Below are positions 1 through 7,596 of a DNA stretch of 64,000 nucleotides, in pieces. The stretch lies in assembly GCA_017302015.1 (NCBI GenBank), contig JAFLEE010000013.1:19792-83791 (forward strand), in the 5' to 3' direction. Positions within the stretch are counted from its first letter, which is position 1. Each line of letters opens with the position of its first letter. This stretch comes from Spirochaetota bacterium (GTDB lineage: Bacteria > Spirochaetota > UBA12135 > COTS27 > JAFLEE01). The notes under the pieces are model-generated. The model saw nothing but the letters and a program-made list of their open reading frames with translations, was not told the DNA's origin and ran no database searches. Made by a program: the position numbers and the translations under genes.

Positions 1-1152
1 GCCCCCCCCGCCCTCCCCGGCAATGAAGAAAAAAAACGCGTCTGGGACGCCTACCACGCGCACCGGGCCACCCGGGTGCCGGTCCTCTTGGGGAGCAATC
101 CGCGCATCGTCCTCCTCAATCCCGCCCTGAATCCCGAGGGCACCCAGTTCCGCGCCTATTTCGAGGACCCGGCGGTGACCATCGCCGTGCAGCGCCGCCA
201 CCAGGACGAGGTCGCCACGCGCCTCAACAGGTATACCGACTCGCCGATCGGCCTCCCCGAAAAGCGCTCCTTCCATGTCGACTGGCTCAACACCTATAAC
301 GCCGCCCACCTGGGCGCCCCCATCGCCTACCGCGACAACCAGATCCCCGATACCCACCCCACCGCGGTGGACGATGCGGATGCGCCCTTCTACCACGCCG
401 ACCCGGGCAAGCCCCTGGACAACCCGTTCCTGCGCAAATCCCTCGAGCGCCACGAGGCCATGGCGGAGCAGGTGGAGCGCCTCAACCGGCAGGAAGGCGC
501 GGAAGTCCGCTACACGCTCCAGCCCTTCGTGCTCGGGTTCGATGGGCCGCTGACGGTGGCGGTGAACCTCCGCGGCGAGGCGATCTTCAGTGATATGGTG
601 GAGGATCCCGCCTACGTCCACCGCCTCCTCGGCTTCATCACCGAGGCCACCCTCGCCGCGCGTCTAGCCCTGCGTCGCCATTTCGGCCTGGATGTCCACG
701 AGCCCTTCGTCGGCCTGGCCGATGACAGCATCCAACTCATCAGCCCCGCGATGTACGCGGAGTTCGTCCTCCCCTACCACCGGCGCTGGTACGGCGCCCT
801 CGGCGGGGAGAAGCACCGCGGCATGCACCTCTGCGGCGATGCCACGCGCCATTTCCCCATGATCGCCCGGGAATTGGGCGTGAAGGCCTTCGATACCGGC
901 TTCCCGGTGGACCATGGCGCGCTCCGGCGCGCCCTCGGGCCCGACATCGAGATCAGCGGCGGGCCCGAAGTGGCCCTCCTCGTGGGCGGAACGCCCGAGG
1001 AGGTCTACGCGCGGACGAAATCGATCCTCCTCTCGGGCGTGAAGGAAGGCGGGCGGTTCATCCTACGCGAGGGGAATAATCTTCCCCCGTGCACGCCCGA
1101 GGCGAATCTCGAGGCGATGTACCGGGCGGCCCTGGACCACGGCGGCCTCTAG
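1..1152 (+). CDS. URO-D family (MtaA/CmuA-like) methyltransferase, 5' end outside window
   Basis: Cobalamin-dependent methyltransferases of the uroporphyrinogen decarboxylase (URO-D) fold move methyl groups between a corrinoid and a thiol or folate; the substrate here is unknown. The frame is open from base 1, and the residues before the first GTG (position 76) look coding (EEKKRVWDAYHA, then RVPVLLGSNPRI), so the true start lies upstream of the window. A zinc-type H-x-C motif is visible in GMHLCGDATRHFP, about two thirds of the way along, followed by the family-like AFDTGFPVDHG and EISGGPEV segments. The C-terminus (LREGNNLPPCTPEANLEAMY) is typical of the MtaA-like branch rather than of HemE. 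It ends 33 bp from the convergent PhyH gene. Family is firm; substrate is not assignable. Confidence 0.8.
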   Translation, partial: APPALPGNEEKKRVWDAYHAHRATRVPVLLGSNPRIVLLNPALNPEGTQFRAYFEDPAVTIAVQRRHQDEVATRLNRYTDSPIGLPEKRSFHVDWLNTYNAAHLGAPIAYRDNQIPDTHPTAVDDADAPFYHADPGKPLDNPFLRKSLERHEAMAEQVERLNRQEGAEVRYTLQPFVLGFDGPLTVAVNLRGEAIFSDMVEDPAYVHRLLGFITEATLAARLALRRHFGLDVHEPFVGLADDSIQLISPAMYAEFVLPYHRRWYGALGGEKHRGMHLCGDATRHFPMIARELGVKAFDTGFPVDHGALRRALGPDIEISGGPEVALLVGGTPEEVYARTKSILLSGVKEGGRFILREGNNLPPCTPEANLEAMYRAALDHGGL

Positions 1153-1185
1153 GGGATCGATGCACGGTCGGCCGTCGCCGCCCCT

Positions 1186-2016
1186 TTAGTGCCCGTTCTT
1201 GTTTCCCCGAGTCCGGGCCGCGACCAGATCGGGGCGCGCGCGGGCGGGGTCCCCGTAGCGGTTGACGCCGTGGCCCTCCCCTCGCGCCAAGAAGATCTGA
1301 TGGTAGGCATAGGCGGCCTGGGACAATTCGAGGCGGGCCGGCATGAAGCGCATGGTGTAGCCGCAGCGGCGCTTGTCGGAGGTATTGGCGTCGCTGCCGT
1401 GGATGATGCGCCCGTCGTGGAGGCTCGCTTGGTTCGCCTCGAGTTCCACGGGGACCCGTTTCGAGGCGTCCATCTGGGCCGCCCGGACCTCCGTCGCGAA
1501 GACGTTCTTCGCCGGATCCACCGGATCGTAATCGCTATAGCCGTTTCGGTGCGTGCCCGGGATCACCTGCATGCAGCCGTTCTCCAGGTTGGAGGGATCG
1601 ATGGCGAGCCACACGGTAACGACCTCCGCGGGGTAGATCATGCCCCTCCAGTAGGCGGAATCTTCGTGCCAGGGCACGCGTTTGCCGTTCCCCCGGGGCT
1701 TGCAGATGAAGTGGCTCGAGAAGAGCGCGATGTCCGGCCCGATGAGCGGCTCCACCAGGTCGAGGAGCTCCGGGGCCAGCAGCCACTCGAAGAGGGCCAG
1801 GTCGGTGAAATGGGGCACGTCCATCCCCTCCGGCCGTTCCCCCGGGGGCAGCGCGGCGAGCTTCGCCTCGAAATGTTCCTTGAGGCGACGGAATTTCTCG
1901 GGGGCGAAAATGGGGCGGTCGACTTTCACCCAGCCCTCCCGCCGGTAGCGTTCCACGGCGGATTCGGGCAGGGACATAGACGAGGTGGGGAGGGTTGGGG
2001 ATGCGGTGAGGAGCAT
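1186..2016 (-). CDS. phytanoyl-CoA dioxygenase (PhyH) family protein
   Basis: Non-haem Fe(II)/2-oxoglutarate oxygenase of the PhyH family, 276 residues, the usual length. The iron triad is visible as H117-x-D119 (PWHEDSAYW) and H206 (RIIHGSDAN), with R217 following as the likely 2-oxoglutarate carboxylate ligand. The double-stranded beta-helix core runs roughly from residue 95 to 225. The ATG at 2016 is preceded by AAGGA six bases upstream, which supports this start over the internal Met14. It is cytoplasmic, with no signal peptide. The substrate cannot be told. In PVC and marine bacteria such proteins often act on small carbon compounds rather than phytanoyl-CoA. An oxygen-requiring enzyme beside a glycyl radical enzyme system further along suggests a facultative lifestyle, but that is inference. 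Confidence 0.88.
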   Translation of the reverse strand: MLLTASPTLPTSSMSLPESAVERYRREGWVKVDRPIFAPEKFRRLKEHFEAKLAALPPGERPEGMDVPHFTDLALFEWLLAPELLDLVEPLIGPDIALFSSHFICKPRGNGKRVPWHEDSAYWRGMIYPAEVVTVWLAIDPSNLENGCMQVIPGTHRNGYSDYDPVDPAKNVFATEVRAAQMDASKRVPVELEANQASLHDGRIIHGSDANTSDKRRCGYTMRFMPARLELSQAAYAYHQIFLARGEGHGVNRYGDPARARPDLVAARTRGNKNGH

Positions 2017-2329
2017 ATGGTTTCCTTAAAATTTATAATGATTCTAATTCCCGATTTTCGCTTCCGCTCCATTGAGGTGGGATTCCGTTCCGTTGATGCG
2101 GGAAAATGGCTCGGTCTCCTTGCGCCGAAAGTGCGTGGACCGGGAACGTGCGCCGGGAATACTTACTGTTCCTTCCCTAAGCGGTCGATCCAGGGGAATC
2201 TTGGAGGGGCTTCCGCAAGGCTGTGGATTTTAGTGCCTACGGAGGAAGTTCCCGCATATCGCGTGTTTTGAAAAAGGCCGCGCCGGGGGGTATAGTAGAC
2301 GGGCCCGAACTGCGGGCGGGGGGAGTCCA
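2017..2329. other. divergent intergenic region between PhyH and SulP genes
   Basis: This 313-bp gap separates two divergent genes. The PhyH side (about 2017-2060) is AT-rich and could hold its promoter, but I find no convincing -35/-10 pair there. The SulP side holds the strong promoter listed at 2268-2296. I see no RNA gene or credible short coding frame in the middle. Confidence 0.5.
2268..2296 (+). promoter_or_regulatory. sigma70-type promoter for the SulP transporter
   Basis: TTGAAA (2268-2273) and TATAGT (2291-2296) are separated by exactly 17 bp, each one or two bases from consensus. The predicted start near 2303 leaves a leader of about 27 nt before the TTG start codon at 2330, with GGGAG at 2321-2325 as ribosome binding site. 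Confidence 0.75.
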
Positions 2330-4540
2330 TTGCCGAAACCGAGGCTCCGAACCCTCTTGGCCGCTCTCCCGGGCGATCTGCGCGGCGGGTTCGTCGCGGC
2401 CATCATCACCATCCCCACGAGCATCGCCTACGGCGTCCTCGTCTTCTCCGTCCTCGGACCCGAGTACCGGGGCCTCGGCGCGGTGGCCGGCCTCACGGGC
2501 CTCGTCTTCCTCAACCTCGCCTCGGCGATCCTGGGACGCTCCGAGTTCCTGCAGAGCGGGCCCATCGCCCTCGCCGCGCTCATGCTCGCGTCGTCCGCCG
2601 CGGTGGTGAAGGCCCTCCCGATCGATGGGGCCCAGGCGCCCCTGGTGCTCTTCTTCATCGTCTTCCTCGCCGGCGTCTTCCAGATTTTATTGGGCTTCTT
2701 GAAACTGGGGAACCTCATCCAGTTCATCCCCTACCCCGTGGTCTCGGGGCTCATCAACGGGACCCTCGTCACCATCATCCTCTCCGAATACCATGCGATG
2801 TTCGGGCTGCCCAGCGGCCTCACCCTCCTCGAACTGCCGCACCGCTTCGGCGAGATCCAACCGCTCACCGCGCTCACCGCAGCCTCGGTCATCGCGGTCT
2901 TCCTCTTCGGCAGAAAATGGAAGGGGGTCCCGGCCTCCCTGGCGGCCCTCGCCGTCGGCATCCTGGTCTACCATCTTCTGGATGCGGCGGCGCGGCAAGG
3001 GGTCTTCGCCGCCCTGCCTTTCTCCCGCCAAATGGGGCCGCTCCTGGGCGAACTTCCGCCCGTGTCGTTGGTCCCCCGCTCCGGCCTCGCCTTCGCCGGC
3101 CTCGTGCAATCCGCCGCGTTCCCGACCGTGGCCCTGAGGATCATCCCCCTCGCCCTGAGCCTGGCCCTCGTGGCCTCGCTCTATTCACTGCTGAGCCTCG
3201 TTTCCGTACAGGGCCTCTTCGCAAGGCGGCCCGACGCCAACCGGGAACTCACCGCCCAGGGGCTCGGGAACCTGGCGAGCGCCTTCTTCGGCGGCATCGC
3301 CGGGGCGGCGCTCTATCCGCGCACGCGCTCCGCCTGGCAGGCCGGGGCGCGGTCGGGCTTCGCCCGGGTGTTCAGCGGACTCAGCGTGCTGGCTCTGGTT
3401 CTCCTGGCGGGAAAGTACCTGGCTCTCGTGCCCGAGGTCGTGATCTCCGCCTTCCTCGTGGTCTTCTGCCTCACCACCTTCGACGCTTGGAGCCTCGGCC
3501 TGGTGCGGGGCCTGGGAAAGCGCTCGCCCCTGGGTCGCCGACGCGATCTCATCGATCTCTCGGTGATGCTCCTCGTCGCGGGGGTCCTGGTGATGGCGGG
3601 GATCTTCCCCGCCGTGGTCGCGGGCCTCCTCCTCTCCATGCTGGTCTTCGTCATGGATTCGGGCCGCGATATCCTGCGCGGCGATTATACGGCCGACCGC
3701 CTGCGCTCCAATGTCGAGCGGCGCGCCGAAGACCTCCGCCTCTTGGCGGCGCGCGGCCGCGCCATCCGCATCGCCGACCTTGACGGCTCGCTCTTCTTCG
3801 CCACCGCCGACAAGGTGCGGCGCTTCGCCGAGACCGTCCTCGATTCCGACGCCGAGTTCCTCATCCTCAATTTCAAGCGGGTCAAGAGCCTCGATGCCAC
3901 GGGGGCCCAGATCCTGCGCCACCTGGGCGCCGGCTTCTCGGCCCGGGGGAAGCGCCTCCTCTTGGCGTTCCTCTCCAAGGAGCACGAGGGGCATTTCCAC
4001 GGGGGCGACGCGGGAATCTTCCCGGATTTCCAGCAGGCCCTCGCCTGGGCGGAAGACCGGCTCCTCGAGCGCGGCAAGCCCGCCGCGGCGGAGGAGGAAC
4101 TCCCGCTGTCGAAGGTCGACGCCCTTTCCCGCTTCCGCCCCCGCGAACTGGCCGTCTTGGCCCGGTTCCTGCAGAGGAAGCGCTACCCCGCGGGCACGCG
4201 GATCTTCCGGGAAGGGAAGCCGGGCGACCGGGCGTACTTCCTCACCCTCGGCCGCGCCGACGTCTACATCGATTTCCACGGGGGCGAACTCTCGGACAAG
4301 CGCAGCACCATCTGCGCGGGCACGACCTTCGGCGAGATGTCCATCATCGACGCCGCGCCCCGTTCCGCCAGCGTGGTCGCGGCCACGGACGTCGTCTGCT
4401 TCGCGCTCTCCCGCCGCGGCCTCGCCCGCTTGCGCGCGGGGCATCCGGCCCTCGCCCTGAAACTCACCGAAGGCATCGCCCGGGAGATCTCCAAGCGCCT
4501 GCGCATCGTCCACGGGATCCTCAGCGAGATCCAGCGCTAG
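2330..4540 (+). CDS. SulP family anion transporter with STAS and cyclic-nucleotide-binding domains
   Basis: Inner-membrane anion transporter (sulfate, bicarbonate or dicarboxylate; substrate not decidable), 736 residues. Residues about 10-440 form the hydrophobic SulP core (SIAYGVLVFSVLGPEYRGL near the start). A STAS domain follows at about 470-570 (IADLDGSLFFATADKV, then KSLDATGAQIL). The C-terminus is a cyclic-nucleotide-binding domain at about 600-730, with FREGKPGDRAYF and the phosphate-binding-cassette-like stretch TFGEMSIIDAAPRSASV, whose E and R are the usual cNMP contacts. The start is TTG, placed by GGGAG five bases before it and a strong upstream promoter. The domain order implies transport gated by cAMP or cGMP; an adenylate cyclase is encoded at 27911-29752. 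Domain assignments are firm; cNMP control is inferred. Confidence 0.92.
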   Translation: MPKPRLRTLLAALPGDLRGGFVAAIITIPTSIAYGVLVFSVLGPEYRGLGAVAGLTGLVFLNLASAILGRSEFLQSGPIALAALMLASSAAVVKALPIDGAQAPLVLFFIVFLAGVFQILLGFLKLGNLIQFIPYPVVSGLINGTLVTIILSEYHAMFGLPSGLTLLELPHRFGEIQPLTALTAASVIAVFLFGRKWKGVPASLAALAVGILVYHLLDAAARQGVFAALPFSRQMGPLLGELPPVSLVPRSGLAFAGLVQSAAFPTVALRIIPLALSLALVASLYSLLSLVSVQGLFARRPDANRELTAQGLGNLASAFFGGIAGAALYPRTRSAWQAGARSGFARVFSGLSVLALVLLAGKYLALVPEVVISAFLVVFCLTTFDAWSLGLVRGLGKRSPLGRRRDLIDLSVMLLVAGVLVMAGIFPAVVAGLLLSMLVFVMDSGRDILRGDYTADRLRSNVERRAEDLRLLAARGRAIRIADLDGSLFFATADKVRRFAETVLDSDAEFLILNFKRVKSLDATGAQILRHLGAGFSARGKRLLLAFLSKEHEGHFHGGDAGIFPDFQQALAWAEDRLLERGKPAAAEEELPLSKVDALSRFRPRELAVLARFLQRKRYPAGTRIFREGKPGDRAYFLTLGRADVYIDFHGGELSDKRSTICAGTTFGEMSIIDAAPRSASVVAATDVVCFALSRRGLARLRAGHPALALKLTEGIAREISKRLRIVHGILSEIQR

Positions 4541-4552
4541 GGCGGGCGGCCC

Positions 4553-4888
4553 CTACCGGTGGCGCCTTCTGAACTGGCGCGGGTAGAGGGACGCCCCCTC
4601 GAATCCGAGATCGAAGGCGATCGCCTCGATGGAGCGGTCCGATTCCAGCAAGCGCCGGCACGAGGCGCGGATGCGCTCCCGGGCCGGCCAAGTTCGCGGG
4701 ATTTCGCCCGTGGTCCGGTGGAAGACCTGGGCCTCGGTGGAGCGGCCCCCTTGCATGTCTTCCCAAAAACGCGAAACCCGCGGTCCGCAGCCGTACCGCG
4801 CCTTGACGAGGAGGGCAAAAGGGGATATTTTCTGTCCCACGAGCGGAGGCTTCACCGGCCCATCCGCCTCCATAGCGACTTTGTCCAT
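4553..4888 (-). CDS. small AraC-type helix-turn-helix protein (no sensor domain)
   Basis: A 111-residue protein whose second half matches an AraC-family DNA-binding domain: HRTTGEIPRTWPARERI, then RRLLESDRSIEAIAFDLGF, then SLYPRQFRRRHR. These correspond to the linker, the second HTH with its typical I-x-x-I-A-x-x-L-G-F core, and the terminal arginine-rich segment. There is no N-terminal ligand domain, and the first HTH is poorly conserved. The ATG at 4888 follows a GGAAGG element on the minus strand, which favours real translation. It is convergent with the SulP gene (12 bp apart) and its start lies 67 bp from the divergent exported-protein gene at 4956. It could be a regulator of that neighbour or a degenerating remnant of a full-length AraC protein. 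Confidence 0.55.
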   Translation of the reverse strand: MDKVAMEADGPVKPPLVGQKISPFALLVKARYGCGPRVSRFWEDMQGGRSTEAQVFHRTTGEIPRTWPARERIRASCRRLLESDRSIEAIAFDLGFEGASLYPRQFRRRHR

Positions 4889-4955
4889 CGAACCCTTCCG
4901 CCCCCACGACACGTTTTCGGATGCGAGGAGCCCCTCCATCCGCCCAGGAGCTCCC

Positions 4956-6062
4956 TTGACCCTTCTCCATGCCCGACGCCTCGCCGTCCTCCTCGCCGCG
5001 TTCCTCGCCTTCCCGCTCTTCAGCCAGACGCCGGCGGGGGAAGGTTCCTGGCACGAGCGGTCCCTCTTCATCGCGGGCCTCACCAAGCCCGATGGCCAGG
5101 GCCTGGGCGCCTTCGCCAAGAACCCCGGCTACGCCAACCACGCCCAACTCATGGGCGCCGCCTGGGCCTTCGAGAAGACCAATAGCCTCGACCGCATCAC
5201 GGAATGGCGCAAGGCCGAACTCCCCGGGGTGCCCGCCGACCAGGAAGTCTTCTACCCCCTCGGCGGCGCCGATCTGCCCAACGCCATGACCTTCTTCCCC
5301 GACGCCCCCCGCTACACCTTCATCGCCCTCGAGGCCGTGGGCCAGATGCCCCCCCTCACCGCCGCCAACCACGACGCCTGGATGAAGGGCCTCCCCGGCA
5401 TCCGCCAGACCTTCCAGGCCATGTGCGGGCTCAATTATTTCGAGAGCCGGATGCTCCGCGTGGCGTGGAGCAACCAGACCGTCAACGGGGTGCTGCCGCT
5501 CTTCCTCTCGTTCATCGTGCGCATGGACGGCGAAGTGCTCTCGGTCTCCAATTTCACCCTCGACGCCTCCGGCCAAAAAGTCTACACCACCGAAACCGGC
5601 AAGCCCGGCCTCGAGATCCGCTTCAAGAAGGGCGAGGCGATCAAGACGGTGGAGTACCACCAGATGTACCTCGACGACAAGCTCCTCACCAACCATACCC
5701 CCGAGGGCCAGTACCTGAAGAACCGCCCCACGGGCATCACGCTCCTCAAGAGCGCCGTCTACCTCTATTTCTGGGATAGCGAGGCGCTGCTGAAGGAACT
5801 CACCCTGCAGAAGAGCACCCTCGTGCTCCAGGACGACTCGGGCATCCCCTACGCCAGCTTCAATTCCCCCGCATGGAAGGGATCCTTCTACGGCATGTAC
5901 TCCAAGCCCGGGCCCGTCGGCGGCATCGAAAAAGTCCCCTACCAAAAAGACCTGGAAGCCGCCTACGCCAAGGGCGCCAAACCCTTCAACTTCAATTACG
6001 GTTACGGCATCCTCTGGGGCAAGAACCGCGCCAACATGATGGTGTTCCGGAGGAGCGAGTAG
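4956..6062 (+). CDS. conserved exported protein of unknown function
   Basis: A 368-residue protein with a cleavable signal peptide (LLHARRLAVLLAAFLAFPLFS, cleavage expected near residue 25). The start is a TTG at 4956, chosen because AGGAG sits five bases upstream at 4946-4950 and the signal peptide begins immediately after it; longer in-frame extensions overlap the antisense AraC-type gene. Recognisable conserved-looking blocks are VFYPLGGADLPNAMTFFPDA, VNGVLPLFLSFIVRM and LVLQDDSGIPYASF. I recall this pattern from uncharacterised exported proteins in several phyla but can give no function. The C-terminus (MMVFRRSE) ends exactly where the hairpin repeat array begins, the stop codon lying inside the first repeat. 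Confidence 0.8.
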   Translation: MTLLHARRLAVLLAAFLAFPLFSQTPAGEGSWHERSLFIAGLTKPDGQGLGAFAKNPGYANHAQLMGAAWAFEKTNSLDRITEWRKAELPGVPADQEVFYPLGGADLPNAMTFFPDAPRYTFIALEAVGQMPPLTAANHDAWMKGLPGIRQTFQAMCGLNYFESRMLRVAWSNQTVNGVLPLFLSFIVRMDGEVLSVSNFTLDASGQKVYTTETGKPGLEIRFKKGEAIKTVEYHQMYLDDKLLTNHTPEGQYLKNRPTGITLLKSAVYLYFWDSEALLKELTLQKSTLVLQDDSGIPYASFNSPAWKGSFYGMYSKPGPVGGIEKVPYQKDLEAAYAKGAKPFNFNYGYGILWGKNRANMMVFRRSE

Positions 6063-6566
6063 GCAGGAGGCCTGCTAACATCACCGCAGCCCGGAGGGGC
6101 GAAAAGCGGTGCCGACAGCAGGTCGGCGGTCCACCGCGCGCCAGGAGGGCGCAATCTGCGGTGGACGGTGATGCGAGTAGGCAGGAAGCCTGCTAACATC
6201 ACCGTAGCCCCGGAGGGGCGGAAAGCGGTGCCGACAGCAGGTCGGCGGTCCACCGCGCGCCAGGAGGGCGCAATCTGCGGTGGACGGTGATGCGAGTAGG
6301 CAGGAGGCCTGCAAACATCACCGCAGCCCAGGAGGGGCGATAAGCGGTGATGCGAGTAGGCAGGAGGCCTGTTAACATCACCGCAGCCCAGGAGGGGCGA
6401 TAGGCGGTGATGCGAGTAGGCAGGAAGCCTGCTAACATCACCGCAGCCTAGGAGGGGCGAGTAGCGGTGCCGACAGCAGGTCGGCGGTCCACCGCGCGCC
6501 AGGAGGGCGCAATCTGCGGTGGACGGTGATGCGAGTAGGCAAAATGCCGTCTACCCGCATTGCAGA
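6055..6566. repeat. modular tandem array of hairpin repeats (units of 118/119 and 60 bp)
   Basis: Five head-to-tail units starting GCGAGTAGG begin at 6055, 6173, 6292, 6352 and 6412, with lengths 118, 119, 60, 60 and 119 bp; a degenerate sixth start at 6531 closes in a hairpin. The 60-bp unit is module A. The long units are A plus an inserted 59-bp module B, giving the order AB, AB, A, A, AB. Each module is made of inverted repeats: GCAGG-AGG-CCTGC and GCCC-AGGA-GGGGC in A; GCCGAC-AGCAG-GTCGGC and the nested GTCCACCGC / GCGGTGGAC enclosing GCGCC-AGGAG-GGCGC in B. Most hairpins carry AGGAG at the tip. It resembles REP/BIME-type intergenic elements. Open frames across it on the minus strand are repeat artefacts. 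Confidence 0.9.
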
Positions 6567-6594
6567 TTCGGCGATGAACCCTGGAGTTTTATAT

Positions 6595-7179
6595 ATGCCC
6601 CTTGAATCAAGACCGAAGAGATTTTTCCGGTCCACCATGCTTTTCTTCGCGTTAGCGCCGCTGCTGGGGCTCGCATTACCCGCGGATTCCAATGAGATCG
6701 TACAGAACGTGACCAGCAAATCTATCCATAGTTCCATTAACAGAATGGGGGGTTTCGTCTTCCACATTGAACAGAGCGGCCAAGAATTTCCCGCCCCCTT
6801 TTTCGGAATTTCGAGGACGTTTTCCGAGATTCTTCGGTCATATCCGGGACCATCGAACGCGATGCTGAATTATCGCACGGACATCATCGCTGGAAATGCC
6901 CTTTATTGGGGCGGCTTCGCGGGTTATATTGGATTCAACGTGATCGGGGCCTATTCGATACCGGGGTACACCAACTCGAATAACGGGCTCCTTATCTCGG
7001 CCGCCGTATTCTTGGCCGTGGAGATCGCTGGGGTCCTCTTCCTGACGAGGGGCTACCGGAAGGTATTCGAAGCGGTCAAATTTTATAATCGCGAAGTCCT
7101 CGAAAGGGAATTAGGGATGAAAGCCTCGGGATCGAGGCAATCTTTTTCTGTCTTTTTTTGCGGCGTGCGACTCCAATAA
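6595..7179 (+). CDS. hypothetical membrane protein
   Basis: A 194-residue protein, not recognised. A signal peptide or membrane anchor is at residues 12-33 (STMLFFALAPLLGLALPA), and two more hydrophobic segments follow near residues 105-125 (LYWGGFAGYIGFNVIGAY) and 133-153 (LLISAAVFLAVEIAGVLFL). The C-terminal part is charged (FYNREVLERELG) and probably cytoplasmic. The ATG at 6595 has GGAG eight bases upstream; earlier in-frame ATGs fall inside the tail of the repeat array and are not used. Base composition is visibly less GC-rich than the flanking genes, so it may be a recent acquisition or a fast-evolving gene. Confidence 0.6.
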   Translation: MPLESRPKRFFRSTMLFFALAPLLGLALPADSNEIVQNVTSKSIHSSINRMGGFVFHIEQSGQEFPAPFFGISRTFSEILRSYPGPSNAMLNYRTDIIAGNALYWGGFAGYIGFNVIGAYSIPGYTNSNNGLLISAAVFLAVEIAGVLFLTRGYRKVFEAVKFYNREVLERELGMKASGSRQSFSVFFCGVRLQ

Positions 7180-7596
7180 GGGCGATCGCAAGCGCTGGCA
7201 CCAGCGCGCCACGACCGGGCCTCAAGGAGTTGCCCCTCCCCCAACCAGACCCCGCGCGACCGTAATGCACCCTGGAGTTCCGCCACCGGCAGGTCCCGCG
7301 GCGTGCAACCCATTTCAGGCTGAGCCCCGGCGGCAGCGAAGGTTTCCCTAGCGCGAGGCTGGCGGAGGGGGGTAGTAAGCAGCGTTTTCCCGGATTAAAC
7401 CTGCGGGCGGAGCAGATCCGCCAATCGGGCCACCAACTATGGGCGTCCAAGGAAGGCCCCATCAACGGTGTTTCCCGTGCTCGCCCCAAGCGCCATTGCC
7501 CCGGGCACGTTAAAATAGCGTAACGTTTCCCTCCCGGAGCCCCGCCCGGAATTTTGTCCCGAGCGTGAACCATTCCCGGGACGCCAGGAGCCCACG
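7180..7596. other. 417-bp intergenic region, no gene recognised
   Basis: No convincing coding frame on either strand; the minus-strand frame across it continues into the antisense of the preceding gene and lacks protein-like composition. The only structure I can support is the palindrome at 7507-7530, close to the start of the downstream operon. Confidence 0.5.
7507..7530. promoter_or_regulatory. operator-like palindrome upstream of the CBM9-like/LacI operon
   Basis: ACGTTA (7507-7512) and TAACGT (7521-7526) form a perfect inverted repeat with an 8-bp spacer. The right half also contains an AACGTT core (7522-7527) with partly symmetric flanks, the central-CG layout favoured by LacI-family regulators. 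It lies 71 bp before the ATG at 7597, and a LacI-family gene is the second gene downstream, so autoregulation is a reasonable inference. Confidence 0.4.

Noticed and set aside
2223-2609. Short serine/arginine-rich frames across the SulP start, and similar frames in many genes
   Set aside because: Out-of-frame shadows of the real gene in high-GC DNA; the SulP frame has domains, promoter and ribosome binding site.
6100-6500. Open frames on the minus strand with repeated PTRITVHRR and LLSAPL segments
   Set aside because: They are simply translations of the hairpin repeat modules and restart with each unit.
7076-7573. Minus-strand frame with a short hydrophobic stretch (ALVPALAIALIGV) then RRKKRQ, like a C-terminal sorting signal
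   Set aside because: The frame continues past the apparent signal into the antisense of the 6595 gene and lacks protein-like character elsewhere.
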